Shown here piece after piece: positions 45,463-53,174 of a DNA stretch of 54,639 nt. The notes beneath the pieces were generated by a model. That model was given only the letters and a program-made list of their open reading frames with translations, was not told where the DNA came from and ran no database searches. A program made the position numbers and the translations under genes. Within the stretch, counting starts at the first letter, position 1, and the number at the start of each line of letters is the position of its first letter. The DNA is from Caldisericia bacterium (GTDB taxonomy: Bacteria > Caldisericota > Caldisericia > UBA6126), in contig JAQVSG010000003.1 in NCBI GenBank assembly GCA_028700655.1, forward strand, positions 31,153-85,791, written 5' to 3'.

Positions 45463-46095
45463 TTACGATTTTCTTTTGTAAATAATGGCTTGCGCCGGAC
45501 ACACAGTTTCGCATTCAAAACATTGATGGCACAATGCAACGTCAATAGATGCCCTATGATTCTTGGGATCAATAGAGATTGCGTTTGGTGGACAAACTGA
45601 GACACAAGTTTTACATCCAGTGCATTTTTCTGTAACCACTCTTCGAGAGAATAAGGCTGTTCTTCCGCATAGTTTTTGCAAGGTACCAAAAGGACAAATG
45701 GCATTGTGAAACACCTCTGGAAGAAAGAAAAATGTAAGGATAATGGCGACTCCAGCAAAATATAGAGGGATAGGGAGGAGTTGTCTTTTAAGTACTTGAG
45801 AGGTAACAACAAAGGCGATAAATGCAATGAAAAGGAGCCATGAAAACCAACCTGAGGACAACCATGAGGGAGTTTTTCTTTGGGGTAGTTTGTGTTTCTT
45901 AACAATTTTGTCTGTTGCAATCATACATGTGTTGATGGGACAAATCCAACCACAAAAAAAACGACCGAAAAAAAAAGCAGCGATGAGAGTAATACCATAT
46001 AAAACGATCCAAATCACAGAAATGTTACGAAACATAACAAATAGAAAAAGAAGAAGTGAAACGATTCGAACAAAATACAACCAAAAGTTTTTCAT
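45463..46095 (-). CDS. Membrane 4Fe-4S polyferredoxin, NapH/YccM type
   Basis: A 210-residue electron-transfer protein with about four transmembrane helices. The membrane part carries CGWICPINTC (Cys48, 52, 57) and a later CPFG; the C-terminus has two classic 4Fe-4S clusters at Cys158, 161, 164, 168 and Cys189, 192, 195, 199. NapH-type proteins take electrons from menaquinol, so placement just after menA and ubiE is meaningful. No terminal reductase is next to it. The start at 46095 has AGGTGG upstream. Confidence 0.87.
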   Translation of the reverse strand: MKNFWLYFVRIVSLLLFLFVMFRNISVIWIVLYGITLIAAFFFGRFFCGWICPINTCMIATDKIVKKHKLPQRKTPSWLSSGWFSWLLFIAFIAFVVTSQVLKRQLLPIPLYFAGVAIILTFFFLPEVFHNAICPFGTLQKLCGRTALFSRRVVTEKCTGCKTCVSVCPPNAISIDPKNHRASIDVALCHQCFECETVCPAQAIIYKRKS

Positions 46096-46130
46096 GATAG
46101 CCACCTGTTTTTAGGGATTTTTCACGAGTA

Positions 46131-46862
46131 CTATCCCAATTTTTGTCCAACAAACAATTGTGTAATTCCCATTGTTAACGATTCTGATGTTATGATTTTT
46201 AATCCAGATTTTTGCATCAAAGCATGAAAATCTTGAATAGAGGGAAACTGTAAAATGGAGTCTCCCAAGTACCGATAGGCTTTTTTGTGTGGAGAAAAAA
46301 AGGAAGCAATGGTTGGCAGAATATGACACAAATACCATTGATACCACATTTGAATCCATCGATTTTGCTGGGATACCATTTCCAGTACAACCACTCGTCC
46401 TCCGGGAAGGATCACTCGTACCATTTCTTCCAATGCTTTTTGTCGATCTGGAATATTGCGAATCCCAAAAGCGATTACGGCAGTGTCGAAACTATTATCT
46501 GGAAAAGGGAGTTGCGTGGCATCTCCTGTAATGAATGCAACGGAAGGGGAGTTTTTTTTCCGAGACCATTTTTTGTTGGCAATAGCAATCATGGAGGGAG
46601 AGAAATCAATACCTGTGACGGATACATGAGGAAATGCTGTGGCTGTTGCAAAGGCTATATCCCCTGTACCTGTAGCAACATCAAGGCATTTCATGGTAGA
46701 AAAAAAGTGCATACTTCGAACGGCTTTTTTTCTCCAAACGAAATCCTGTCCGAAACTCAAAAGATGATTGAGAAAATCATACCGATCCGATATTGATGCA
46801 AAAATACTTCGAACCATTTGAGTTTGCTTTTCGGGCAGAATCTTTTTGTGATCTGTTACCAT
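46131..46862 (-). CDS. ubiE: Demethylmenaquinone/ubiquinone methyltransferase UbiE (MenG)
   Basis: A 243-residue SAM-dependent C-methyltransferase that carries out the last step of menaquinone synthesis. It shows the UbiE signature FASISDRYDFLNHLLSFG near residue 21, DVATGTGD (61-68), the GDATQLPFPDNSFD block, FGIRNIPDRQKAL, and EMVRVILPGGR. It overlaps the end of menA by 7 nt and is followed 35 nt later by the membrane polyferredoxin. Confidence 0.95.
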   Translation of the reverse strand: MVTDHKKILPEKQTQMVRSIFASISDRYDFLNHLLSFGQDFVWRKKAVRSMHFFSTMKCLDVATGTGDIAFATATAFPHVSVTGIDFSPSMIAIANKKWSRKKNSPSVAFITGDATQLPFPDNSFDTAVIAFGIRNIPDRQKALEEMVRVILPGGRVVVLEMVSQQNRWIQMWYQWYLCHILPTIASFFSPHKKAYRYLGDSILQFPSIQDFHALMQKSGLKIITSESLTMGITQLFVGQKLG

Positions 46863-47761
46863 ACAAATCCACTAATAACAAATCCTATTCCAAAAAGGAA
46901 TTGTGTCAACAATACAATCCCTACATTAAACTGCATCATAGGTTGGAAAGAATTGGTTGGGAGAGAAAGCAGTGTTTTGGTTTTGGTTGCCATGGGAATT
47001 GTTAAAAGTGCCAACATGCTATACAGAGGGAAAAAACCTAAAAGAACGTTTTCGGCAATAAATATATACAATAGGACTAAAGTGAGTTTATAAAACCAAA
47101 TGGATCGTTCAATGCCAAATACTATAGGAAAGGTTTTTCGGGTTCCTATTTGATCGGCTTCAACATCTGGAAATTCATTGATAAAAAGCAAGTTATGAAC
47201 CAATATTAGAGAGGGTATGGATGCAAGAAAAATGAGAAGAGAATAGTGCCCGGTTTGTACAAAATATGTCCCTATTACAGGTAATGCTCCCAATCCAATA
47301 CCAGCAGACCATTCGCCACCCACCCATTTTAACAAAACGGGAGAATACAGAGTGACAATAGTACCAGCTACTAGAATCAAGGGAATCAATTGCCAACCCG
47401 TTGGGATTGTATATACAAAGTACAAGCCAACAACACCAGCAAGAGCTAGGAATATCAAACCAACGGCAAGAGTGGTCTTTGGTGAGATGATAGAAGACTG
47501 GATGGAACCACTACCACCATTAAAAGGGCTGCGATTGGTTTTTTGATCAATCCCGCTTCGATGATCAAAGTAGTCATTAAGAACATTGACGCTGATGTGA
47601 GCAAAAAGCAGTCCTACCAAGGAAAGAATTGCACTGCTCCATCGGAAGGAGTTTTCAAACCAAGCAACACCATTTCCAATGATACTCAAAACCACACATA
47701 AAACTAAATATTGCGCGCGTATAATTTGCATCCAATGCTGAATATATGTTTTCCACTTCAT
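46856..47761 (-). CDS. menA: 1,4-dihydroxy-2-naphthoate prenyltransferase (MenA), UbiA family
   Basis: A 301-residue integral membrane prenyltransferase that attaches the isoprenoid tail to the menaquinone head group. The first Asp-rich motif is NDYFDHRSGID at 62-72 and the second is DVEAD near residue 183. About eight to nine transmembrane helices are predicted. The FNGGSGS block after the first motif is typical of MenA. The start at 47761 has AAAGGTG upstream. No other men or mqn gene is in the window. A weak promoter lies at 47774-47803. Confidence 0.9.
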   Translation of the reverse strand: MKWKTYIQHWMQIIRAQYLVLCVVLSIIGNGVAWFENSFRWSSAILSLVGLLFAHISVNVLNDYFDHRSGIDQKTNRSPFNGGSGSIQSSIISPKTTLAVGLIFLALAGVVGLYFVYTIPTGWQLIPLILVAGTIVTLYSPVLLKWVGGEWSAGIGLGALPVIGTYFVQTGHYSLLIFLASIPSLILVHNLLFINEFPDVEADQIGTRKTFPIVFGIERSIWFYKLTLVLLYIFIAENVLLGFFPLYSMLALLTIPMATKTKTLLSLPTNSFQPMMQFNVGIVLLTQFLFGIGFVISGFVW

Positions 47762-47773
47762 ACAGGACACCTT

Positions 47774-47803
47774 TCCATATTGAGTCTATAGGATACTTGT
47801 CAA
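47774..47803 (-). promoter_or_regulatory. Weak promoter candidate of menA-ubiE
   Basis: Minus strand has a perfect TTGACA-like -35 (TTGACA, 47803-47798) but only a poor -10 (TATGGA, 47779-47774) at 18-nt spacing. The start would be a few bases before the ATG's ribosome site. Confidence 0.3.
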
Positions 47804-47903
47804 ATGATCTCACAAAAGAAAAATAGACATAGCAAACCCACTGCTATTATGAGTAACAAGGGAAAATATTCAAATAGGGGGATAAAAAAACAGAAACATA
47901 CTG

Positions 47904-47946
47904 CTCCCTGGTACCAATAAAATACCATTCTATTGGTACCAGGGAG
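47904..47946. repeat. 16-bp perfect inverted repeat (hairpin) after an unknown gene
   Basis: CTCCCTGGTACCAATA (47904-47919) and its exact complement (47931-47946) flank an 11-nt loop. It lies just downstream of the gene ending at 47958. A T-rich stretch follows on the minus strand only after about 10 nt, so it may be a terminator, an mRNA 3' stabiliser or a protein site. Confidence 0.85.
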
Positions 47947-47957
47947 AGTGATAAAAA

Positions 47958-48374
47958 TTAATGAATAATACAGTAGTTGGATCTTCGAATAACGCAATAC
48001 CCTGATTTGGTTTCAATCAGAACAATATCCAAATTTTGTATTTGGTGGTTGAGTGCCGCAATAAAATCAATAAAAGCAAACCATTTCTTGCATTCATTTT
48101 CCGCAGCACCATACAGGGACTTCATGTGGTTCATTAAGGTTACAACTTCTAGTGCTCTTGAATCGTCCTTGCCCAATTTTTTTAATTCTTCTTCCTGGTC
48201 CCGCCCAACAAAAGAATTATACTCATTCAACATGAACTTCAGGGATTCCGGGTGAATACTCATAAACAAGTCATCAAACGACTCAATAGCCTGATTCATT
48301 TCTTCCTGAGTACTTTGTTTTTCAAGCTGTAATACAGCTTTCTTTACGCCGTCAATCGTTGATATTCGCTTCAT
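47958..48374 (-). CDS. Unknown small protein
   Basis: A 138-residue soluble protein with no family I recognise. The first ~90 residues look like a helical bundle with many charged residues; the C-terminus has a short beta-like stretch (DIVLIETKSGYCVIRR). AAAGGAGGGAATCAACA precedes the ATG, a strong ribosome site, and TATAAT lies at 48417-48412 without a clear -35. It stands alone between panD and menA and is followed by the 16-bp hairpin. Confidence 0.65.
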   Translation of the reverse strand: MKRISTIDGVKKAVLQLEKQSTQEEMNQAIESFDDLFMSIHPESLKFMLNEYNSFVGRDQEEELKKLGKDDSRALEVVTLMNHMKSLYGAAENECKKWFAFIDFIAALNHQIQNLDIVLIETKSGYCVIRRSNYCIIH

Positions 48375-48480
48375 TGTTGATTCCCTCCTTTGGTAATCAT
48401 TGGATACTGTTATTATAAGGATTGGATCACAGAATTCCTAGTAAAAATAGGAAAATTGGTTACAAATTGGAAGTGGAAAC

Positions 48481-48855
48481 TCACTTTTTATGGGTACCTA
48501 ATTCTTCCCGAAGAAATCGATTGTTGGAATCAACAAATGTGATTTTTGGAGAATGGTTTTGACTTTCTTCTGAAGTCACTTGACAGTAGGCCATAATAAT
48601 AACTTCATCGCCAGGTTGCACCAATCTAGCAGCGGCTCCATTCAAGCATATTACACCACTGCCTGCAGCTCCTTCAATAACATAGGTTTCAAATCGATTT
48701 CCATTTTGAATATCAACAATGTGTACCTTTTCATGTTCTACGATCCCACTGCTTGCCATTAGCTCCTTGTCAATCGTAATGCTTCCCATGTATTGTAGGT
48801 TTGCGTCTGTGACGATCGCTCTATGAATTTTCGACTTTAAAAGAGTAAGAATCAT
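48481..48855 (-). CDS. panD: Aspartate 1-decarboxylase
   Basis: A 124-residue pyruvoyl enzyme precursor that makes beta-alanine from aspartate. The self-cleavage site Gly24-Ser25 is intact (YMGSITID), giving the pyruvoyl group on Ser25. [23 protein letters not shown] and GDEVIIMAY are typical. It is last in the pantothenate operon and its ATG overlaps the panC stop (ATGA). Confidence 0.96.
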   Translation of the reverse strand: MILTLLKSKIHRAIVTDANLQYMGSITIDKELMASSGIVEHEKVHIVDIQNGNRFETYVIEGAAGSGVICLNGAAARLVQPGDEVIIMAYCQVTSEESQNHSPKITFVDSNNRFLREELGTHKK

Positions 48856-49706
48856 ATTGCCTCCAGATGTGTTCGATAATTGTCAATCAGTCGAGTGTTT
48901 CCAATTTTTACAGCCAAGGCGATCAACACATCACCTTTTACATTTTCAAGGGGGGTTAAGGTTTGTGCATCCACAATTTCAATATATTCAACGGTAGCTA
49001 GGGGCTCAAGTTGTATTTTTTCCTTCATTTGCGACCGGATGACAGAAGCACTGGTTTCTCCTTGCATCATCAGATTATTCGCAAGTTCCAAACTCTTCGA
49101 AAGCACTCGGGCGGCAGTTCTTTCTTGTGGCGAAAGGGTTGAATTTCTAGAACTCATAGCCAATCCGTCTTTTTCCCGTACAATAGGGCAAGGTACTATC
49201 TGTACCGGAATACTCAAATCGTGCACCATTTGTTGGATGATGACAAGCTGCTGTGCATCTTTTTCTCCAAAATACGCCCGATCCGGCATAACAATGTTGA
49301 AAAGCTTGTTTACCACGGTACATACTCCCCGAAAGTGTCCCGGTCTTGTAGCTCCACACAGAGAGTTACCGAGTTGGTTGATATCTACAAACGCATAGGT
49401 TGGATCGGGATACATTTCCTTTGTACAGGGAGCGAAAATTAAGTCCACTTCTTCTTTGTCGCACTGCTGAGTGTCGTTTTCCATATTTCTGGGATAGTTT
49501 TCAAAATCTTCATTGGGTCCAAATTGGGTAGGATTCACAAAAATACTGACCACAACCTTATCATTCTGTTTTCGAGCTTTCCGTATTAAGCTTGCATGTC
49601 CTTCATGTAAAAACCCCATGGTAGGAACAAAACCAATAGAAGAGTTTCTGTGTTTCCAATCTTGTATGATTTCGCGCATCGCCTGAATATCTTCTACAAT
49701 TGTCAT
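48852..49706 (-). CDS. panC: Pantothenate synthetase
   Basis: A 284-residue ligase joining pantoate and beta-alanine with ATP. Motifs are [14 protein letters not shown] at 28-41, [13 protein letters not shown], the [11 protein letters not shown] block and MSSRN. The start at 49706 ([10 protein letters not shown]) has AAAGGAGAAAA upstream and overlaps the panB stop by ATGA. Confidence 0.96.
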   Translation of the reverse strand: MTIVEDIQAMREIIQDWKHRNSSIGFVPTMGFLHEGHASLIRKARKQNDKVVVSIFVNPTQFGPNEDFENYPRNMENDTQQCDKEEVDLIFAPCTKEMYPDPTYAFVDINQLGNSLCGATRPGHFRGVCTVVNKLFNIVMPDRAYFGEKDAQQLVIIQQMVHDLSIPVQIVPCPIVREKDGLAMSSRNSTLSPQERTAARVLSKSLELANNLMMQGETSASVIRSQMKEKIQLEPLATVEYIEIVDAQTLTPLENVKGDVLIALAVKIGNTRLIDNYRTHLEAI

Positions 49707-50563
49707 TTTTCTCCTTTCGAAGCTTCCCAATGATCACTTTGCATTTGGGTTAGAAGAGAGGAGTCCATGGGAAATGAATGCTCTTTAGTGGGAAAGGAAC
49801 CCTTCTGGACGTCCTGGATATATTGCTGGATTTTGGTTTTCATCAAAGACCCACTATTTTCGTACATCTTCACAAACGAAGGACTCATTTCTGAATACAG
49901 CCCGAACATGTCGTGAAATACCAGTATCTGCCCATCGCAGTGAACTCCAGCACCAATCCCAATGGTTGGAACAGATAGTTTTTCTGAGATCATTTGTGCC
50001 AATTCTGTAGGAATACACTCCAAGACAATCGCAAATACGCCAGCTTCCTCCAACAATGCAGCATCGTAGTTCATTTTCTGGCATGCATGCAGTGTTTTTC
50101 CTTGTATCTTGTACCCTCCCAAACTATGAATAGATTGCGGAGTTAGACCAAGATGTCCCATTACAGGGATTTGAGCTTTCACGCAGGCTTTGATTTGGTC
50201 GATAATTTCTTCTCCACCCTCCATTTTAATGGCTTCAGCATGTCCTTCTTGAACCAATCTGCCAGCATTAACGACTGCATCATAGGCAGAAGTTTGGTAC
50301 GACATAAAGGGCATATCCACGACAAGCAAAGCATTTCTCGTTCCTTTCGAAACTGCTTTTGCATGGTGAATCATATCCTCCATTGTTACTTGAAGAGTAT
50401 TTTCATGTCCTAAACAGACCATTCCCAGTGAATCTCCTACTAATATTCCATCTATATCTGCTTCATCTACTATTTTGGCTGTAGTATAATCATAGGCTGT
50501 CACCATGGATATTTTTTTATGTTTTTCTTTCATTTGTTGAAATGTTTGCACTGTTTTTTTCAT
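49703..50563 (-). CDS. panB: 3-methyl-2-oxobutanoate hydroxymethyltransferase
   Basis: A 286-residue enzyme making ketopantoate from 2-ketoisovalerate and 5,10-methylene-tetrahydrofolate. Motifs: MVTAYDYTTAKI, GILVGDSLGMV, VDMPFMSY, KMEGG and MGHLGLTPQS. The start overlaps the stop of the DUF2520 gene (ATGA). It uses the folate cofactor handled by the FolD-like protein encoded at 17808. Confidence 0.96.
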   Translation of the reverse strand: MKKTVQTFQQMKEKHKKISMVTAYDYTTAKIVDEADIDGILVGDSLGMVCLGHENTLQVTMEDMIHHAKAVSKGTRNALLVVDMPFMSYQTSAYDAVVNAGRLVQEGHAEAIKMEGGEEIIDQIKACVKAQIPVMGHLGLTPQSIHSLGGYKIQGKTLHACQKMNYDAALLEEAGVFAIVLECIPTELAQMISEKLSVPTIGIGAGVHCDGQILVFHDMFGLYSEMSPSFVKMYENSGSLMKTKIQQYIQDVQKGSFPTKEHSFPMDSSLLTQMQSDHWEASKGEK

Positions 50564-51462
50564 TGTAATCCTTCATTCTCTGCTATTTGTACCGAACTTA
50601 AAACGGTTTGAAAAAGTTCTTTCAGCGAAGAATAATCGTTTTGAGGATGCTTATTCTGAGCAATGTTTACCAGTTCACTCGAAAGAATCGCATACAGTCT
50701 TTGTTTTTCTAGGGGTAAACAATCCAGATGTCTTTGAATGGTAACTACATCATTCCGGTCCACTGGTCCCGTCAGAGAATCCGTAATTCCATGGTCGAAT
50801 ACACTTTGGATCGTAGTTTCTATCAAAGGTTTTGTCATTTTTTGAGCACATTCCAGGGGGATATTACACTCCTGTAGTAGTTCCCACCCGGTGTGAATCA
50901 GAACGCTTAGAAAACTAGATAGTAGCACATTGGCAGCATGGTACATGTGTTTTTTTTCTGCCTCAATACAAACTACAGAATTCCCAAGATGAGAAAAAAA
51001 CAATTGTAGATCCTCAAGGTGTTGATCGGGACCTTCCACAGTGAAGTAAGCATTATACAAGCTGCGATAAGCATTTGGATCAGAAGTAATAGGAACAACA
51101 GGATGAATCGCATATCCAATAGCACCCTTTTTTTCTATTCCATCAAAAATCTGCGAGGACATCACGCCACTAGTATGACACACAATTTTCCCATGAAGAG
51201 GAACTTGCTTTAGATCATTCCAAACCTCTGCAATGGCCCCGTCTGGTGTAGTGATAAAAAGAATATCGCATGCCTGCGCACACTCTGATATACTTTGAAA
51301 AACGATGGATTGGGTATTGTGAGCAGATTTTTGAGAAGAAGATGTATGTAGACTATAGTATCCACCAATACAAAGATTGCTGTGGTAAAAATACAATCCA
51401 AGGGCGTTTCCAACTTTACCCGCACCAATAAAACCGATTGTGGAGGATTGCAATGATTTCAT
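50560..51462 (-). CDS. Rossmann-like/DUF2520 protein, probable ketopantoate reductase (PanG-like)
   Basis: A 300-residue dehydrogenase-like protein. The NAD(P) fold starts GFIGAGKVGNALGLYF; ITTPDGAI and the CHTSGVMSSQ block follow, and the C-terminal DUF2520 helical domain includes the HAANVLLSSFLSVL stretch. Its place between coaBC and panB, with ATGA overlap to panB, fits a ketopantoate reductase of the PanG type that replaces PanE. That role is inferred from context, and I recall rather than verified that PanG belongs to this family. Confidence 0.8.
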   Translation of the reverse strand: MKSLQSSTIGFIGAGKVGNALGLYFYHSNLCIGGYYSLHTSSSQKSAHNTQSIVFQSISECAQACDILFITTPDGAIAEVWNDLKQVPLHGKIVCHTSGVMSSQIFDGIEKKGAIGYAIHPVVPITSDPNAYRSLYNAYFTVEGPDQHLEDLQLFFSHLGNSVVCIEAEKKHMYHAANVLLSSFLSVLIHTGWELLQECNIPLECAQKMTKPLIETTIQSVFDHGITDSLTGPVDRNDVVTIQRHLDCLPLEKQRLYAILSSELVNIAQNKHPQNDYSSLKELFQTVLSSVQIAENEGLQ

Positions 51463-51498
51463 TACAAACTCTTACAATATCTCAAAGGATAGGAAAAC

Positions 51499-52686
51499 TC
51501 AGGAACCATTTTGAAGCAAACCAAATTGTTCTATCAAAGTTTGTAGAATTATTGTAGCAAGCTCTTCTTTCGATTGGGCTTGCAATTTCGCCGAATGCTC
51601 ATGGGAAATGATCCAAACCGATCCATCCATGGAAGAAAAATTAGCAAGATCGTTACCAATCATGATGTCAGCGTTTTTCCGAATTTGTTTTTCTTTTGCT
51701 CGTTCCAGTAAACATTCGCTTTCAGCAGCGAATCCAATCAGAATTTGATGTTTTTTCGTGGCTCCCAGTTCTGCAAGAATATCCTGATTTTGTTTTAATT
51801 CGAGGGTTAAAACCTGATCTGTTTTTTTTATTTTCTGCGATTGGATTTGTACCGGTTTGAAATCAGAAACTGCCGCTGCCATAAACACAATATCAACATG
51901 CGGGTATACTTTCATTACTTCCGAATGCATCTCCTCAACAGTTTCAACTCGAATGCACTTTAAACTCGGATTTTCTAAATGAGAATTCGCGGCTATCAGA
52001 GTAACGTCTGCCCCCATATCATGGCACGCTTTGGCAAGCGCAAAACCCATTCGTCCCGAGGATGTATTGGAGATATATCGTATAGGATCAAGGTATTCTC
52101 GGGTAGCACCAGCGGTGATGAGTATTTTTTTGTGGGAAAGCAAAGCAGGACAAAAGTTGTTTTTCACTTCCTGAACAATGCTATCGACATCTTTTAACCG
52201 ACCTCTACCACTTGTCCCACATGCCAAAGGGCCTTCATCGGGTTCGATGAAACGATACCCTCTTTTTAGTAGCTGATTGCGATTGAAAACCATGGTTGGG
52301 TTTTCATACATATGAACATTCATAGCGGGGGCAAAGAGTACTTTTTCAGGGGGAGCTGCTGCTAGAATAGATGTTAGTAGGTCATCTGCAATCCCCGCCG
52401 ATACTTTCCCAAAAACATTATAGCTTGTAGGAGCAATCAGGATAAGGTCCGATTCAGAGGCAAGTTTAATATGAGTTACATTTTTGCACGAACCTTCTTC
52501 AAACATAGAAGTATATACTGTATTGTGAGATATAGTCTCAAAAGTAAGAGGGGAGATGAGATTGGTGGCATTTTTTGTCATCACAACCGACACATAAAAC
52601 TCATCTTGGATCAACCTGCGAACAATTTCAATGCTTTTGTATGCTGAAATGGATCCAGTCACACCAAGAACAATATGTTTCTTCAT
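51499..52686 (-). CDS. coaBC: Bifunctional phosphopantothenoylcysteine decarboxylase / phosphopantothenate-cysteine ligase
   Basis: A 395-residue Dfp protein catalysing two steps of coenzyme A synthesis. The FMN-dependent decarboxylase half has GSISAYKS, His72 (THIKLA), Asn123 (PAMNVHM) and the Cys156 lid (ACGTSGRGRL). The ligase half has the ITAGATREYLDPIRYISN block and KKTD-type loop. It heads the operon coaBC-DUF2520-panB-panC-panD, with AGGAG upstream and a promoter at 52747-52774. Confidence 0.95.
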   Translation of the reverse strand: MKKHIVLGVTGSISAYKSIEIVRRLIQDEFYVSVVMTKNATNLISPLTFETISHNTVYTSMFEEGSCKNVTHIKLASESDLILIAPTSYNVFGKVSAGIADDLLTSILAAAPPEKVLFAPAMNVHMYENPTMVFNRNQLLKRGYRFIEPDEGPLACGTSGRGRLKDVDSIVQEVKNNFCPALLSHKKILITAGATREYLDPIRYISNTSSGRMGFALAKACHDMGADVTLIAANSHLENPSLKCIRVETVEEMHSEVMKVYPHVDIVFMAAAVSDFKPVQIQSQKIKKTDQVLTLELKQNQDILAELGATKKHQILIGFAAESECLLERAKEKQIRKNADIMIGNDLANFSSMDGSVWIISHEHSAKLQAQSKEELATIILQTLIEQFGLLQNGS

Positions 52687-52746
52687 GCAAACTCCTAGCT
52701 ACCGCTCCAAAAAAGATACGGTGCATATTCAAAAGAATTCACTAAG

Positions 52747-52774
52747 ATTGTAACACCCAAATGCTAGATGTAAA
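52747..52774 (-). promoter_or_regulatory. Promoter of the coaBC-pan operon
   Basis: Minus strand TTTACA (52774-52769), 16 nt, TACAAT (52752-52747), about 60 nt before the coaBC ATG at 52686. Positions 52775-52994 hold no gene I can support; an 8-bp inverted repeat TTCTGATT/AATCAGAA occurs there (about 52931-52980). Confidence 0.55.
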
Positions 52775-52994
52775 ATTTAGAGTTTTACCTATTTTTATTT
52801 CGAGTCCTATAGAAAAACACCTCTTTTGTCTAAAAGAATATCTTTTTACATCTCTACAAAACGTTTTTCAAATTCACAATATCTCGATGTCTTTTAAGGA
52901 ATACTATGAATGTTATCCAAAGTGACTGTTTTCTGATTGTCATTTCACAATGGTATCGACTCCTCTTAGAATCAGAAATTTTGGAAACCACGAA

Positions 52995-53022
52995 TTGAAG
53001 TTTTAAACCCTTGGAGTATAAT
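52995..53022 (+). promoter_or_regulatory. Promoter of the riboswitch-SulP unit
   Basis: TTGAAG (52995-53000), a 16-nt spacer and a perfect TATAAT (53017-53022) place the start near 53029, right at the first stem of the riboswitch. Confidence 0.7.
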
Positions 53023-53030
53023 GATGGAGT

Positions 53031-53144
53031 ATTGCTTAATCTTCTTCGGAAGAGTGGGGGAACCAGAACCAGTTTTTTGGGGTGAATCCAATTGCGGTAG
53101 GGATGGCAATCCATTCCGAACCCGTCAGCTAACCTCACCAGCAA
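53031..53144 (+). promoter_or_regulatory. Candidate cyclic-di-AMP riboswitch (ydaO-yuaA type)
   Basis: The leader carries the conserved blocks of the ydaO-type aptamer in order: GAGTGGGGGAACC (53052-53064), GGGGTGAATCC (53079-53089), GGTAGGG (53096-53102) and CCGAACCCGTCAGCTAACCTC (about 53116-53136). A closing stem pairs TTGCT (53032-53036) with AGCAA (53140-53144). These blocks define a c-di-AMP sensor that usually controls potassium, osmolyte and cell-wall genes. The call is from memory of the consensus; a covariance search against RF00379 would confirm it. Confidence 0.82.
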
Positions 53145-53174
53145 ATGAAGAAATTTGTTTGGTGGAGGTTTTTG

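Noticed and set aside
45366-45920. A 184-codon frame overlapping the polyferredoxin gene
   Set aside because: Most of it is an out-of-frame shadow of the polyferredoxin, and the extra 3' end shows no domain or start signal.
52787-52994. Further RNA element or small gene upstream of the SulP promoter
   Set aside because: Only an 8-bp inverted repeat and A+T-rich sequence were found; no start signal or known RNA motif.
53145-53147. ATG as the SulP start
   Set aside because: It has no ribosome site and touches the closing stem of the riboswitch; TTG at 53175 has GGAGG 6 nt upstream and fits the usual SulP N-terminus.
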